The notes under the pieces: generated by a model
Told to the model about the DNA's origin: nothing
The model's database searches: none
What the model saw: only the letters and a program-made list of their open reading frames with translations
Part shown: in pieces, positions 8,826 through 17,462 of the stretch
How the letters are laid out: the number at the start of each line of letters is the position of its first letter
Numbering within the stretch: the stretch's first letter is position 1
Translations under genes and position numbers: made by a program
Source of the DNA: Falsihalocynthiibacter sp042445055
GTDB taxonomy: Bacteria; Pseudomonadota; Alphaproteobacteria; Rhodobacterales; Rhodobacteraceae
Direction: 5' to 3'
NCBI RefSeq assembly: GCF_042445055.1
Contig: NZ_CP170339.1
Location: 2,976,001 to 3,040,000, forward strand
DNA: 64,000 bases

Positions 8826-9071
8826 CTAGGCTTCTTGTGGCTCGGCTTCGGCAAGTTCTTCTTCGTCTTCGGAACTGGCTTCTTCGGATGTTGTTTTCTT
8901 GCGGCCCTTCGCGGCCCAAACGCCCACGGCAACCGCGGCACCCAATGCTACAAGCGCGCCCCAGTGCGAATGCCCTGCTGTTTCAATAACATGGCCAGGA
9001 TGTGCAAGCACAGGCGTGCCAACCAATGCCAACGCAGCAAACATCGAAATTTTTGAAACTTGGTTTTTCAT
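8826..9071 (-). CDS. Small HPGH membrane protein heading the cob operon
   Basis: This is an 81-residue protein. A signal-like segment (MFAALALVGTPVLA) is followed by AHPGHVIETAGHSHW, a single membrane helix (GALVALGAAVAVGVWAA), a basic stop (KGRKK) and a strongly acidic tail. The start at 9071 has AGGAG seven bases upstream; an earlier ATG is too close to that site. HPGH-type N-termini occur in HupE/UreJ and other nickel/cobalt transport proteins, so metal binding in the periplasm is a fair guess. It may match a Rhodobacteraceae domain of unknown function (DUF6732, from memory). It is the first gene of the leftward cob operon, 12 bases before cbiX. Confidence 0.75.
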   Translation of the reverse strand: MKNQVSKISMFAALALVGTPVLAHPGHVIETAGHSHWGALVALGAAVAVGVWAAKGRKKTTSEEASSEDEEELAEAEPQEA

Positions 9072-9106
9072 ATCCATTCTCCTGTGTGCGGGCAAAGGGG
9101 AAGGAT

Positions 9107-9120
9107 CGCAGAATTCTGCG
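9107..9120. promoter_or_regulatory. 14-bp perfect palindrome in the cob operon leader
   Basis: CGCAGAATTCTGCG reads the same on both strands and lies 35 bases upstream of the first gene of the leftward cob operon. It is either an operator or a hairpin in the 5' leader. The surrounding 290 bases (9072-9363) separate this operon from the divergent glutathionyl-hydroquinone reductase gene. They are GC-rich and have no recognisable B12 box. Confidence 0.35.
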
Positions 9121-9363
9121 GCGAACGATGTTGTTTTGGCTCCCCTATCTGGGTCGAACCGCTACAACCAACCTCTCTGGCCCGTGGGCTTCGTTGCGGC
9201 GAGGGTAATCGTTCCGCCCCCTGCGCGCAATCGGATTCGACGACGAATTTCGCCGCCCTCGGGGCACCTTGTGCATTCACGCACGCCCCCTGCGCCCGCC
9301 TGCGGGTTTGCGTTTGGCCCAGACCGCTTTATGTTGAACGTAAGTTAGAAACGGGAGTGTGAA

Positions 9364-10344
9364 ATGGGTACTTTGGTAGACGGAGTTTGGCATGACGTTT
9401 GGTATGATACCAAGTCAAACGACGGTGCGTTCAAACGCTCAACCGCTGGCTTTCGCAACTGGATCACCAAAGATGGCGAGGCCGGCCCCAGCGGCGAAGG
9501 GGGATTCCCCGCCGAAAGCGGGCGCTATCACCTCTATGTTTCCTATGCGTGCCCATGGGCGCATCGCACGCTGGTCTTTCGCGCGATCAAGGAACTGACC
9601 GATCATATTTCGGTAAGCGTTGTTCACCCCGATATGCTTGGAGATGGCTGGACCTTCTCGCAGGATTTCGAAGGGGCGACGGGCGACACGCTCTATGATC
9701 TGCGCTTTGCCCGCGATATCTATATCAAAGCACAGCCAAATGTTTCAGGACGCGTCACCGTACCTATCCTTTGGGATAAAGAGCGCAAAACCATCGTCAG
9801 CAATGAGAGCAGCGAGATTATTCGCATGTTCAACTCCGCCTTCAACGACATCACGGGCAACACCGACGACTACTGGCCAGAGGAGCTTCGTGACGAAATC
9901 GAAGAGGTGAACGCCCGCGTTTATTCAACCGTGAATAACGGCGTCTACAAGGCAGGATTTGCCACCTCTCAATCAGCCTATGACGCAGCAGTGGAGCCAC
10001 TTTTCGAAACGCTCGACTGGATTGAGGACCGCCTCTCGCACCAGCGCTATCTTGTTGGCGACAAACTGACCGAGGCGGATTGGCGACTTTTCACAACCCT
10101 CGTGAGGTTTGATCCGGTCTATCACCTGCATTTCAAATGCAATCGCAAGCGGATCATTGATTATCCAAACATTTGGGCGTTCACACGGGAGCTTTACCAA
10201 GTCCCGAATGTGGCCTCGACGGTTAATATGGACCACATCGTGCGGCACTATCACTATAGCCACGACACCATAAATCCGAACCGCATTATCCCGATCAATC
10301 CTGTTCTGGATTTTGATGAACCGCACGGACGCGACGGGATGTAA
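9364..10344 (+). CDS. yqjG: Glutathionyl-hydroquinone reductase (Xi-class GST)
   Basis: This 326-residue protein belongs to the ECM4/YqjG family, which reduces glutathionyl-hydroquinones by way of a catalytic Cys. The signature YACPWAHRT places the catalytic Cys at residue 63 and is followed by the family's SVVHPDML. The C-terminal helical domain includes the YLVGDKLTEADWRLF segment typical of the class. A GGGAG site precedes the ATG. It starts the rightward unit that continues with DUF1636, cobC and cobD, but a 67-base gap makes co-transcription uncertain. A link to B12 synthesis is not known. Confidence 0.9.
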   Translation: MGTLVDGVWHDVWYDTKSNDGAFKRSTAGFRNWITKDGEAGPSGEGGFPAESGRYHLYVSYACPWAHRTLVFRAIKELTDHISVSVVHPDMLGDGWTFSQDFEGATGDTLYDLRFARDIYIKAQPNVSGRVTVPILWDKERKTIVSNESSEIIRMFNSAFNDITGNTDDYWPEELRDEIEEVNARVYSTVNNGVYKAGFATSQSAYDAAVEPLFETLDWIEDRLSHQRYLVGDKLTEADWRLFTTLVRFDPVYHLHFKCNRKRIIDYPNIWAFTRELYQVPNVASTVNMDHIVRHYHYSHDTINPNRIIPINPVLDFDEPHGRDGM

Positions 10345-10411
10345 CTTTGGGTGATCATGGGTTGATATTCGGCGAAAAATCCGTTTGAGGTACATCTCAA
10401 AGGGGCGACGA

Positions 10412-10789
10412 ATGACAACTACGATTACTATTTGCGATACATGCAAGCGTGAGGGCTGGGCAGAAACCAGTGCCGAAATCACAGACGGCGAGGCGCTCGC
10501 GAGTCTCATTGAGCAGGCAGCAGAAGGGCGCGTCAAGACGCGGCGTACCAGCTGTCTTATGGGGTGCACCCACGGATGCAACATCGCAATTCAAAGCGAG
10601 GGCAAGCTCGCCTATACGTTGGGACGCTTTGAGGCGACCCGAGAGGACGCAGAAGCCATCGTTGACTATGCCGAACTTCATCAACAAAGCGAGAGCGGTC
10701 AGGTTCCATATCGGACATGGCCCGCAGGTGTGAAGGGGCACTTCATCACGCGCCATCCACCGCTTCCCAAGACTGACGAGCCTTCATGA
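10412..10789 (+). CDS. DUF1636 putative metal/Fe-S protein of the cob locus
   Basis: This is a 125-residue protein of the DUF1636 family, which is often found beside cobalamin genes. It has C8-x2-C11 near the N-terminus and C48, C52 and C56 (SCLMGCTHGC), a spacing like thioredoxin-fold [2Fe-2S] ferredoxins. The start at 10412 follows an AGGGGCG ribosome site; an earlier in-frame start is less likely. Its stop overlaps the cobC start as ATGA. A redox or metal-delivery role in corrin synthesis is inference; no activity is established to my knowledge. Confidence 0.82.
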   Translation: MTTTITICDTCKREGWAETSAEITDGEALASLIEQAAEGRVKTRRTSCLMGCTHGCNIAIQSEGKLAYTLGRFEATREDAEAIVDYAELHQQSESGQVPYRTWPAGVKGHFITRHPPLPKTDEPS

Positions 10790-11727
10790 CTCCCCTGCGC
10801 GATCACGGTGGCGGTATCGACGCTGCAATCGCGCAATTTGGCGGCACGCGCGACGAATGGCTTGATCTCTCTACGGGGATCAATCCAATGCCTTACACGC
10901 TCCCTACATTTTCGCAGATGGATTGGGCTACACTTCCAGACAAGGAGCAGTTCAAACGCCTTGAACATGCCGCCCGCGCATTCTGGAACATTCCGCCAGA
11001 GGCCGCTGTTCTTGCGGGGCCGGGTGCCAGCGCCTTTATCGCTCGTATTCCGCATCTTTCCGTTACGCGCGGCGCTGTCCACATTATTGACGAAACCTAC
11101 AACGAACACGCCGCCGCATTTCGGGCCGCTGGTTGGTGCGTTGAACTCGGCGGTAAAAATGCCAGCGTGACCGTTCATCCTAACAATCCAACCGCCAGTT
11201 TTGTTACCGAAAGCGACATCCCGCAAACGCCGCTCACCATAATTGACGAGAGTTTCTGCGACATCGCTCCCGATCAAAGCCATATCGCCAAAGCGGCTGA
11301 AGCAGGCACGATCATCCTCAAGAGTTTCGGGAAATTCTGGGGGTTGGCTGGGCTGCGGCTGGGATTTGCGATCGGCGACCCTGCGTTGATTGCCGAACTA
11401 CGCGAAACGCTTGGCCCGTGGCAAGTCTCTGGCCCAGCACTGGCAACGGGAATAGCAGCGTTAAGTGATCACAATTGGGCCCAAGAAACCCGTGCGCGCC
11501 TAAGACTTGACGCGCAGCGGATGGACGACCTGATGGCAGCAGCGGGCGCAAAACCGAAAGCGGGCACTACTCTGTTTCAGATCTACGAGGTCGACAACGC
11601 GCAGCAATGGCAGGAGCGCTTTGCATCGCACAAAATCCTTACGCGGATCTTCCCATATTCAGACAAGTGGTTGCGTCTCGGCCTACCCGCATCCGACCGT
11701 TGGCCCCAACTTGAGGCCGCACTATGA
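10786..11727 (+). CDS. cobC: L-threonine-O-3-phosphate decarboxylase (CobC)
   Basis: CobC is a PLP enzyme related to histidinol-phosphate aminotransferase. It makes (R)-1-amino-2-propanol phosphate, the linker of the B12 nucleotide loop. The 313-residue protein has LSTGINPMPY near the N-terminus, VHPNNPTASF near residue 130 and the Schiff-base Lys at K183 in SFGKFWGLAGLRLGF. Four-base overlaps join it to DUF1636 upstream and cobD downstream. The gene is called cobD in Salmonella naming. It is slightly shorter than many homologues. Confidence 0.9.
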   Translation: MTPLRDHGGGIDAAIAQFGGTRDEWLDLSTGINPMPYTLPTFSQMDWATLPDKEQFKRLEHAARAFWNIPPEAAVLAGPGASAFIARIPHLSVTRGAVHIIDETYNEHAAAFRAAGWCVELGGKNASVTVHPNNPTASFVTESDIPQTPLTIIDESFCDIAPDQSHIAKAAEAGTIILKSFGKFWGLAGLRLGFAIGDPALIAELRETLGPWQVSGPALATGIAALSDHNWAQETRARLRLDAQRMDDLMAAAGAKPKAGTTLFQIYEVDNAQQWQERFASHKILTRIFPYSDKWLRLGLPASDRWPQLEAAL

Positions 11728-12638
11728 CGAACGCCGCGCTCTTGTTCTTTGCTCTGCTGCTAGATGCGATCTTTGGTGAGCCAAAGGCGCTTTGGGATCG
11801 TGTGCCGCACCCTGCGGTCCTTATGGGAAGGTTAATTGAATGGATCGAGCGCAGGTTCAACACGGGCAATGATCGCAAAGCCAAAGGCATCGTGGCGATG
11901 GTTTTCCTTGGCGCCGGCGCACTCATTTCCGGAGCATTGCTGGCCGAATTGCCGTTTGGGGACGGTGTATCGCTCCTCTGCGCAGCGGTACTGTTGGCAC
12001 AACGAAGCCTTGTCGATCACGTCCGCGCGGTGGCCAGCGCCCTGCGCCTATCAACATCAGGTGGACGCATCGCTGTTGCGAAAATTGTGGGCCGAGACAC
12101 GAAGAATATGGACGACACACGCATTAGCCGCGCTGCGATCGAAAGCGCCGCAGAGAACCTTTCGGACGGAGTTGTTGCGCCCGCGTTCTGGTTTCTGCTG
12201 CTCGGATTGCCGGGGCTTCTCCTCTACAAAATCACGAATACCGCAGACAGCATGATCGGCTATAAAACCCCACGCTACCAAGAATTCGGCTGGGCGGCTG
12301 CGCGGTTTGACGACCTGCTCAATTTTGTGCCTGCACGACTTACCGCGCTCCTTATCCTTGCCGTGCGCCGCACCCTTCAGCGGTGGCATACCGTGCGCGA
12401 GGATGCACCGATGCACCGCTCCCCGAACGCTGGTTGGCCCGAAGCAGCAATGGCCGCGAGCCTTGGCATCGCCCTCTCTGGCCCTCGAAGCTACGACGGC
12501 GAAATGCGTAATTTTCCGTATGTGAATTCGGGCGGCAGAAGGGATATCGGTCCATCAGTGATTGATGCCTCTGTCAGTGTTCTCTGGCAGGTATGGGCCG
12601 CGTGCCTTGCGATTAGCGCAGTCCTCGCGCTGATTTGA
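11724..12638 (+). CDS. cobD: Adenosylcobinamide-phosphate synthase (CbiB/CobD)
   Basis: This integral membrane enzyme joins aminopropanol phosphate to adenosylcobyric acid. The 304-residue protein opens with a hydrophobic segment and the family motif DAIFGEPKALWDRVPHPAVLMG. It continues with VGRDTKNMD, SRAAIESAAENLSDGVVAPAFW and NTADSMIGYKTPRYQEFGWAAAR, all typical of CbiB. Several transmembrane helices are visible. Its ATG overlaps the stop of cobC, whose product supplies the substrate. It is the last gene of the unit; a 57-base gap precedes the lytic transglycosylase gene. Confidence 0.94.
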   Translation: MTNAALLFFALLLDAIFGEPKALWDRVPHPAVLMGRLIEWIERRFNTGNDRKAKGIVAMVFLGAGALISGALLAELPFGDGVSLLCAAVLLAQRSLVDHVRAVASALRLSTSGGRIAVAKIVGRDTKNMDDTRISRAAIESAAENLSDGVVAPAFWFLLLGLPGLLLYKITNTADSMIGYKTPRYQEFGWAAARFDDLLNFVPARLTALLILAVRRTLQRWHTVREDAPMHRSPNAGWPEAAMAASLGIALSGPRSYDGEMRNFPYVNSGGRRDIGPSVIDASVSVLWQVWAACLAISAVLALI

Positions 12639-12695
12639 ATCTTGCCAGAGTTAGTACGCCTGTTACTCTACCCCTAGTTTATTTCGGAGGCCCAA

Positions 12696-13877
12696 ATGTA
12701 TTTTCGTTCATCTCTTTTCGCCGCCTGTCTTTCTCTTTTCGTTACTCCCGCACTTGCACAAACTCCCTGTGGCGGAAATTTCAACAGCTTTGTCAATGAC
12801 ATGAAACGCGAAGCCGTCGCTAAGGGCCATTCACAGGCCAACGTCGAGAAGTTCTTTGCGAGCGTCCGTCAGGACCCGCGTACGTTGAAAGCGGACCGCT
12901 CCCAAGGCGTGTTTAAAAAATCATTCGCCGAGTTTTCGCGCGCTGTTATTAGCCAAAATCGCATCAACAATGGGCGAGCTAACGCCAATAAGTACAAATC
13001 CATCTTTGACTACATGGAACGTCAAACGGGTGTGTCGCGCGGCGTTCTGTTGGCATTTTGGGCACTCGAAACCGATTATGGCGCGGTACAAGGCAACTTC
13101 AACACGCTGAATTCTCTTGTGACGCTTTCACACGATTGCCGCCGTCCTTGGTTGTTCCGCCCACAAGTTTTTGCCGCCTTAACTCTGTTTGAGCGCGGAA
13201 ATTTCAGCCCAACCAATACCAAAGGCGCATGGGCAGGCGAAGTCGGCATGGTCCAGATGCTTCCTGAAGACATTATCCGCCACGGCGTCGACGGTGACGG
13301 GGACGGTAAGGTTAATCTCAAGACATCGCCGCCCGATGCGCTCTTGTCTGGGGCTTCAATGCTGAGAGGCTTGGGTTGGCGCCCGAACGAGCCTTGGCTC
13401 CAAGAGATCACAGTTCCAAGCAACCTCGACTGGTCCAAGACCGGCCTCGACAAAACTCTCAAGGTGTCCGACTGGAGCCGCCTAGGAGTGAGAGCGCGCA
13501 ACGGAAACCTTGGTCCATCGAACCTCCCCGCGTCGGTGCTATTGCCAATGGGTCGCAAGGGCCCCGCGTTCTTGGCCTATCCGAATTTCAACGTGTACTT
13601 TGAGTGGAACAAGAGCTTTGTCTACGTCACCACAGCCGCCTATTTTGCAACGCGCCTAGAGGGTGCGCCAGTTTATAACTTGGGAAATCCCGATCCAGCG
13701 CTGTCAGACGGCCAGATGAAACAGTTGCAAACAAAACTTAAGGCTCGCGGGCACGATGTTGGCGCGGTTGACGGTATCCTCGGCAAAAAAACCCGCGCCG
13801 CGGTACAGGCAGAGCAACAAAGGCTCGGTCTTCCGGCGGACGCGTGGCCGACAAGAGATTTGCTCGCGCGGCTCTAG
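12696..13877 (+). CDS. Lytic murein transglycosylase (MltB-type) with peptidoglycan-binding domain
   Basis: This secreted enzyme of 393 residues cleaves peptidoglycan glycan strands with formation of 1,6-anhydro ends. A signal peptide is clear (residues 1-21, cut after ALA). The MltB-type catalytic domain covers about 30-320, with the catalytic Glu125 in FWALETDYGAVQG and the family segment WAGEVGMVQMLPEDI. A C-terminal peptidoglycan-binding domain (about 335-393) has the motif VGAVDGILGKKTRAAVQ. A GGAGG site precedes the ATG. Its TAG shares CTAG with the stop of smc on the other strand. Confidence 0.91.
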   Translation: MYFRSSLFAACLSLFVTPALAQTPCGGNFNSFVNDMKREAVAKGHSQANVEKFFASVRQDPRTLKADRSQGVFKKSFAEFSRAVISQNRINNGRANANKYKSIFDYMERQTGVSRGVLLAFWALETDYGAVQGNFNTLNSLVTLSHDCRRPWLFRPQVFAALTLFERGNFSPTNTKGAWAGEVGMVQMLPEDIIRHGVDGDGDGKVNLKTSPPDALLSGASMLRGLGWRPNEPWLQEITVPSNLDWSKTGLDKTLKVSDWSRLGVRARNGNLGPSNLPASVLLPMGRKGPAFLAYPNFNVYFEWNKSFVYVTTAAYFATRLEGAPVYNLGNPDPALSDGQMKQLQTKLKARGHDVGAVDGILGKKTRAAVQAEQQRLGLPADAWPTRDLLARL

Positions 13878-16800
13878 GCTACGAGGGCTTCGGCCTTCTT
13901 GAGGTCAACGGAAACAAGCTGGCTTACACCTTGTTCGGCCATCGTCACACCGAACAGGCGATCCATACGCGCCATGGTTACGGCGTGGTGCGTAATGATC
14001 AAGAAGCGTGTCTCTGTGCGGCGCGTCATTTCGTCGAGCAAGTCACAGAAGCGCGTAACGTTGGCGTCATCCAGCGGAGCGTCGACTTCGTCCAGAACAC
14101 ATATTGGCGCGGGATTGGCAAGGAAAACAGCAAAGATCAGCGCCATCGCGGTCAAGGTCTGCTCGCCACCTGACAAAAGGCTAAGCGTGCTTAGTTTCTT
14201 GCCGGGTGGTTGGCACATGATCTCAAGGCCAGCATCAAGCGGGTCTTCAGATTCAACCAACACCAAGTTCGCCTCGCCACCCCCAAAGAGGTGCTTAAAC
14301 AGCATGGTGAAGTTACTGTTCACCTGCTCAAACGCGGTCAGCAGGCGCTCACGGCCTTCCTTATTCAGGCTCGCAATTCCTGTGCTGAGCTTTCTGATCG
14401 CTTCGTCCAGATCGTTTTTCTCGCCCAGCAGATTATCGTGCTCTTCCTGCACATCTCGCGCGTCTTCTTCTGCGCGCAGGTTCACCGCACCAAGCGCGTC
14501 CCGCTGACGTTTCAGGCTGTTTACTTCGGCTTCGATTTTCTCAGAGTCGGGCATTTCGTCTGGATTGACGTCGAGGCTGTCCAAGAGTTTTTGCGGCGTG
14601 GTTTCCATTGCCTCAGATATGCGCTCAACGGCGTAGGCAACTGTTTCGCGTGCTGCGTCGGCACGAGCATCGGCGCGCGCGCGGGCTTCTCTTGCTTCGC
14701 CTGCGATGCGTTCCGCGTCCCGCTCTGCTGCGATCGCTTCGCGTAGGGTGGTTTCTGCTTCGGCAAGTTGGTCGGCCGCATCTTTGCGGCGTTCCTCAGC
14801 AGCATCAATGGAATCGGCCAAGCCCGCACGTTTCGCCGCGATCTCATCGGGTGCTGTCTGCGCGGCCCGCAATTCCTCCTCACTTGTCAAACGACGTTCG
14901 TCTAGCTCGGCAATCCGCTTCTCAGCATTTGAGAGCCGCAAACGCCAACCGCTAACTTCCTTGGCAATTTCTTGGCGCCGCTTGGTCCGTGCATCGCCCT
15001 CGCGCCGAACTTCGTCAAAGGCCGAGCGCTTCGAAAGCATTGTCATCCGCGCTGCCTCGACAGTCATTTTGACGTCTTCGACCTCCATACGCGCGGTCTC
15101 GAGATCATCCAACTCTGCCTGCGCCGCGAGTGCCTCGTTGACACGCTTGCGCGCATCCATCGCCTCTTCTTCGTGGCGCGCAACAGCCAACCGAAGGCTC
15201 TCTAGCTTGCTCTCGGCGATACTGCGATCCGCTTCGGCCCGCGAAAGAGCGCGGCCAGCTTCCGTAAGTGCGCGGTCCGCATCGCGGCGTGCTTCGCGTG
15301 CGGCTTGATCCTCTTGGGCAAGGCTCAGTAGTTCCTTAGACAACATATCATGCGCACGGCTTGCCCCATCAGCGCGCGCCGATGCTTCTTCTAGGTCACG
15401 CTTCAACTCGACCAGACGGTTGAGCTGTTGCAACCGAAGCGCCGCCGCGCTTGGCGCATCTTCAGCACCAGCACGGAAGCCATCCCACCGCCACAGATCA
15501 CCCTCTTTGCTTACCAATCTCTGACCTGGTTTAAGCTCGGCCTGAAGTCGCGGTCCATCCTGCGCCTCAACGAGTCCTACCTGCCCCATCCGCCGCACAA
15601 GCACGGCGGGCGCGGTTACGAAATTGGTCAGCGCCTTAATCCCCTCAGGCAAAGATTGCGGCGATGAATAATCAGGCAACGCAATCCAACCGGATGCCTC
15701 TTCCTCTTGCACTTCAGGGGCGCGCAAATCATCGGCAAGGGCCGCGCCAAGAGCCTTTTCATAACCCGACTGCACGCGCAACAGATCGAGAACTTGCCCA
15801 CCCTCGGCCGTGTCACGTTCGACAAGTTTCGCGAGCGCGGCCACTTCGGCCCTAAGCGCGTTTGCCTCGCCTTCGGCTTCGCTTCGTTCCGCGCGCGCCG
15901 CGGCCTCGCGATCCTGCGCCACAGTCCGTGCCTCATCCGCTGCGATCAATGCCTCCTCGGCAACTTCTGTCGCTTTGGCAGCGTCGTTCTGGGCCGTTTC
16001 CGCCGCTTCATAATCCAAACTTGCTTTGGTTAGAGCCCCTTGCGACATGGCCGTTGCTTCACGCGCGCGGGCGGCTTCGGCCTCGTTACGGTCTAGCGTT
16101 TTCTGGTTATCATCAACCAACCGACGGGCTGACTGGTGACGCGCAGCAAGGCGCGCAACATCTTCGGTCAGCTGCCCGATATCGGCTTCACGATCCTGCA
16201 AAATCTGTGCCGCATCGCTCGCTTCTTCGCTGCTGGCATCAAGCCGGTCCTGATACCCCTCTGCCGCTTTGACGAGTTGAGCTTGCTCCCACTCAAGCCG
16301 CTCGATTGTTTCACCCGCGTCCTTGTTAAGCTCCTGCTCGCGCGCCTTGTCTTTGGAGAGCTGTTCGATGCGTGCGGTCAGGGTTCGGATCGTATCGAGC
16401 GCGCGCTCCTCCTGCTCCGCCAATGCCTCTCTCTGGTTTTCCAATCGTGTGAGAACTGCAAGCGCGACTGTTTCTTCCTCTCGCAATGGAGGCAATTTAT
16501 CCTCGGCCTGCTCCCGTGCCTTTGCAGCCTGTCGCGCAGCGCTTTCGCTTGCTGCCGCAAGGCGCGTGCGTTCCGTGAGTGTTTCTTGTGCAGCGAGCCG
16601 AAGCTCCTCGGCCTCTTTCCACCGACGATAGAGGAGCAATCCCTCGGCCTTGCGCAAATCTTCCCCGATTGTGCGATACCTCTGGGCCTGCCGCGCTTGT
16701 CGCGCCAGCTGCCCTAGCTGACCAGCCAGCGCTTCGATGACGTCCTCGACCCTTGCAAGGTTGGTTTTCGTCCCCTTGAGCTTCAACTCGGCCTCATGCC

Positions 16801-17329
16801 GACGTTGATAGAGGCCTGAAATCCCCGCGGCCTCTTCGAGTATACGACGGCGCGCCTTGGGCTTGGCGTTGATCAATTCGCTGATCTGTCCTTGCCGAAC
16901 CAATGCAGGAGAATGCGACCCCGTTGAGGCATCCGCGAACAACATCTGAATATCGCGCGCACGTGCGTCCTTGGAGTTTGCCTTGAACGCAGACCCCGCG
17001 TCGCGCGTAATGCGGCGCACCACCTCAAGCGTGTCCAGATCATTAAAACCAGACGGCGCGAGGCGATCCGTGTTATCAATCGTGATGGAAACTTCGGCGA
17101 AGTTGCGCGCGGGCCGTGTCGCCGTACCGGCAAAAATCACGTCCTCCATCCCACCGCCACGCATCGCCTTGGGACGCGTTTCGCCCATAACCCAGCGCAA
17201 GGCCTCTAGCAGATTGGATTTCCCACACCCGTTCGGCCCGACAACACCGGTCAGCCCGTGCGCGATCACAAGATCAGTCGGGTCAACAAAGCTCTTGAAG
17301 CCATTGAGTCTGAGTCTGGAAAACTGCAA
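13874..17329 (-). CDS. smc: Chromosome segregation protein SMC
   Basis: This is the SMC ATPase (1151 residues) that, with ScpA and ScpB, loops and organises chromosomal DNA. The Walker A loop GPNGCGKSN is at residues 31-39, the ABC signature LSGGEQ near 1052 and Walker B ICVLDEVDAPLDD near 1076. Long Ala/Glu/Arg-rich coiled coils flank a hinge near residues 500-640. The start is a TTG at 17329 with AGGGG six bases before it; no in-frame ATG gives the conserved N-terminus (RLRLNGFKSF). Neither scpA nor scpB is adjacent. The gene is convergent with the transglycosylase. Confidence 0.95.
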   Translation of the reverse strand: MQFSRLRLNGFKSFVDPTDLVIAHGLTGVVGPNGCGKSNLLEALRWVMGETRPKAMRGGGMEDVIFAGTATRPARNFAEVSITIDNTDRLAPSGFNDLDTLEVVRRITRDAGSAFKANSKDARARDIQMLFADASTGSHSPALVRQGQISELINAKPKARRRILEEAAGISGLYQRRHEAELKLKGTKTNLARVEDVIEALAGQLGQLARQARQAQRYRTIGEDLRKAEGLLLYRRWKEAEELRLAAQETLTERTRLAAASESAARQAAKAREQAEDKLPPLREEETVALAVLTRLENQREALAEQEERALDTIRTLTARIEQLSKDKAREQELNKDAGETIERLEWEQAQLVKAAEGYQDRLDASSEEASDAAQILQDREADIGQLTEDVARLAARHQSARRLVDDNQKTLDRNEAEAARAREATAMSQGALTKASLDYEAAETAQNDAAKATEVAEEALIAADEARTVAQDREAAARAERSEAEGEANALRAEVAALAKLVERDTAEGGQVLDLLRVQSGYEKALGAALADDLRAPEVQEEEASGWIALPDYSSPQSLPEGIKALTNFVTAPAVLVRRMGQVGLVEAQDGPRLQAELKPGQRLVSKEGDLWRWDGFRAGAEDAPSAAALRLQQLNRLVELKRDLEEASARADGASRAHDMLSKELLSLAQEDQAAREARRDADRALTEAGRALSRAEADRSIAESKLESLRLAVARHEEEAMDARKRVNEALAAQAELDDLETARMEVEDVKMTVEAARMTMLSKRSAFDEVRREGDARTKRRQEIAKEVSGWRLRLSNAEKRIAELDERRLTSEEELRAAQTAPDEIAAKRAGLADSIDAAEERRKDAADQLAEAETTLREAIAAERDAERIAGEAREARARADARADAARETVAYAVERISEAMETTPQKLLDSLDVNPDEMPDSEKIEAEVNSLKRQRDALGAVNLRAEEDARDVQEEHDNLLGEKNDLDEAIRKLSTGIASLNKEGRERLLTAFEQVNSNFTMLFKHLFGGGEANLVLVESEDPLDAGLEIMCQPPGKKLSTLSLLSGGEQTLTAMALIFAVFLANPAPICVLDEVDAPLDDANVTRFCDLLDEMTRRTETRFLIITHHAVTMARMDRLFGVTMAEQGVSQLVSVDLKKAEALVA

Positions 17330-17406
17330 ATGGGTCCCCTGAATGATTCCTTTGGCCTAGCGTTTCGGAGAGCGGCCCTCTGAGTCAACGAAAAACACCA
17401 CAAATG

Positions 17407-17448
17407 GCGCATATCGGCAACTTATCCACAACATATTGCGCATATCGG
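17407..17448. promoter_or_regulatory. Direct repeats flanking a DnaA-box-like site upstream of smc
   Basis: GCGCATATCGG occurs at 17407-17417 and again at 17438-17448, exactly 31 bases apart (about three helical turns). Between the copies lies TTATCCACA (17422-17430), a perfect match to the classical DnaA box. The block sits 78-119 bases upstream of the smc start, in the only gap that can hold the smc promoter. Regulator binding is inference. Confidence 0.45.
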
Positions 17449-17462
17449 GCGATTTTGCCGAT

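Noticed and set aside
9061..9363. A second cobalamin riboswitch in the leader of the leftward cob operon
   Set aside because: Read leftward, GGCCAGAGAGGTTGG looks a little like a B12 box, but the core GCCCCCGC...CTGTAA and GGGAA...GGTGAA elements are missing.
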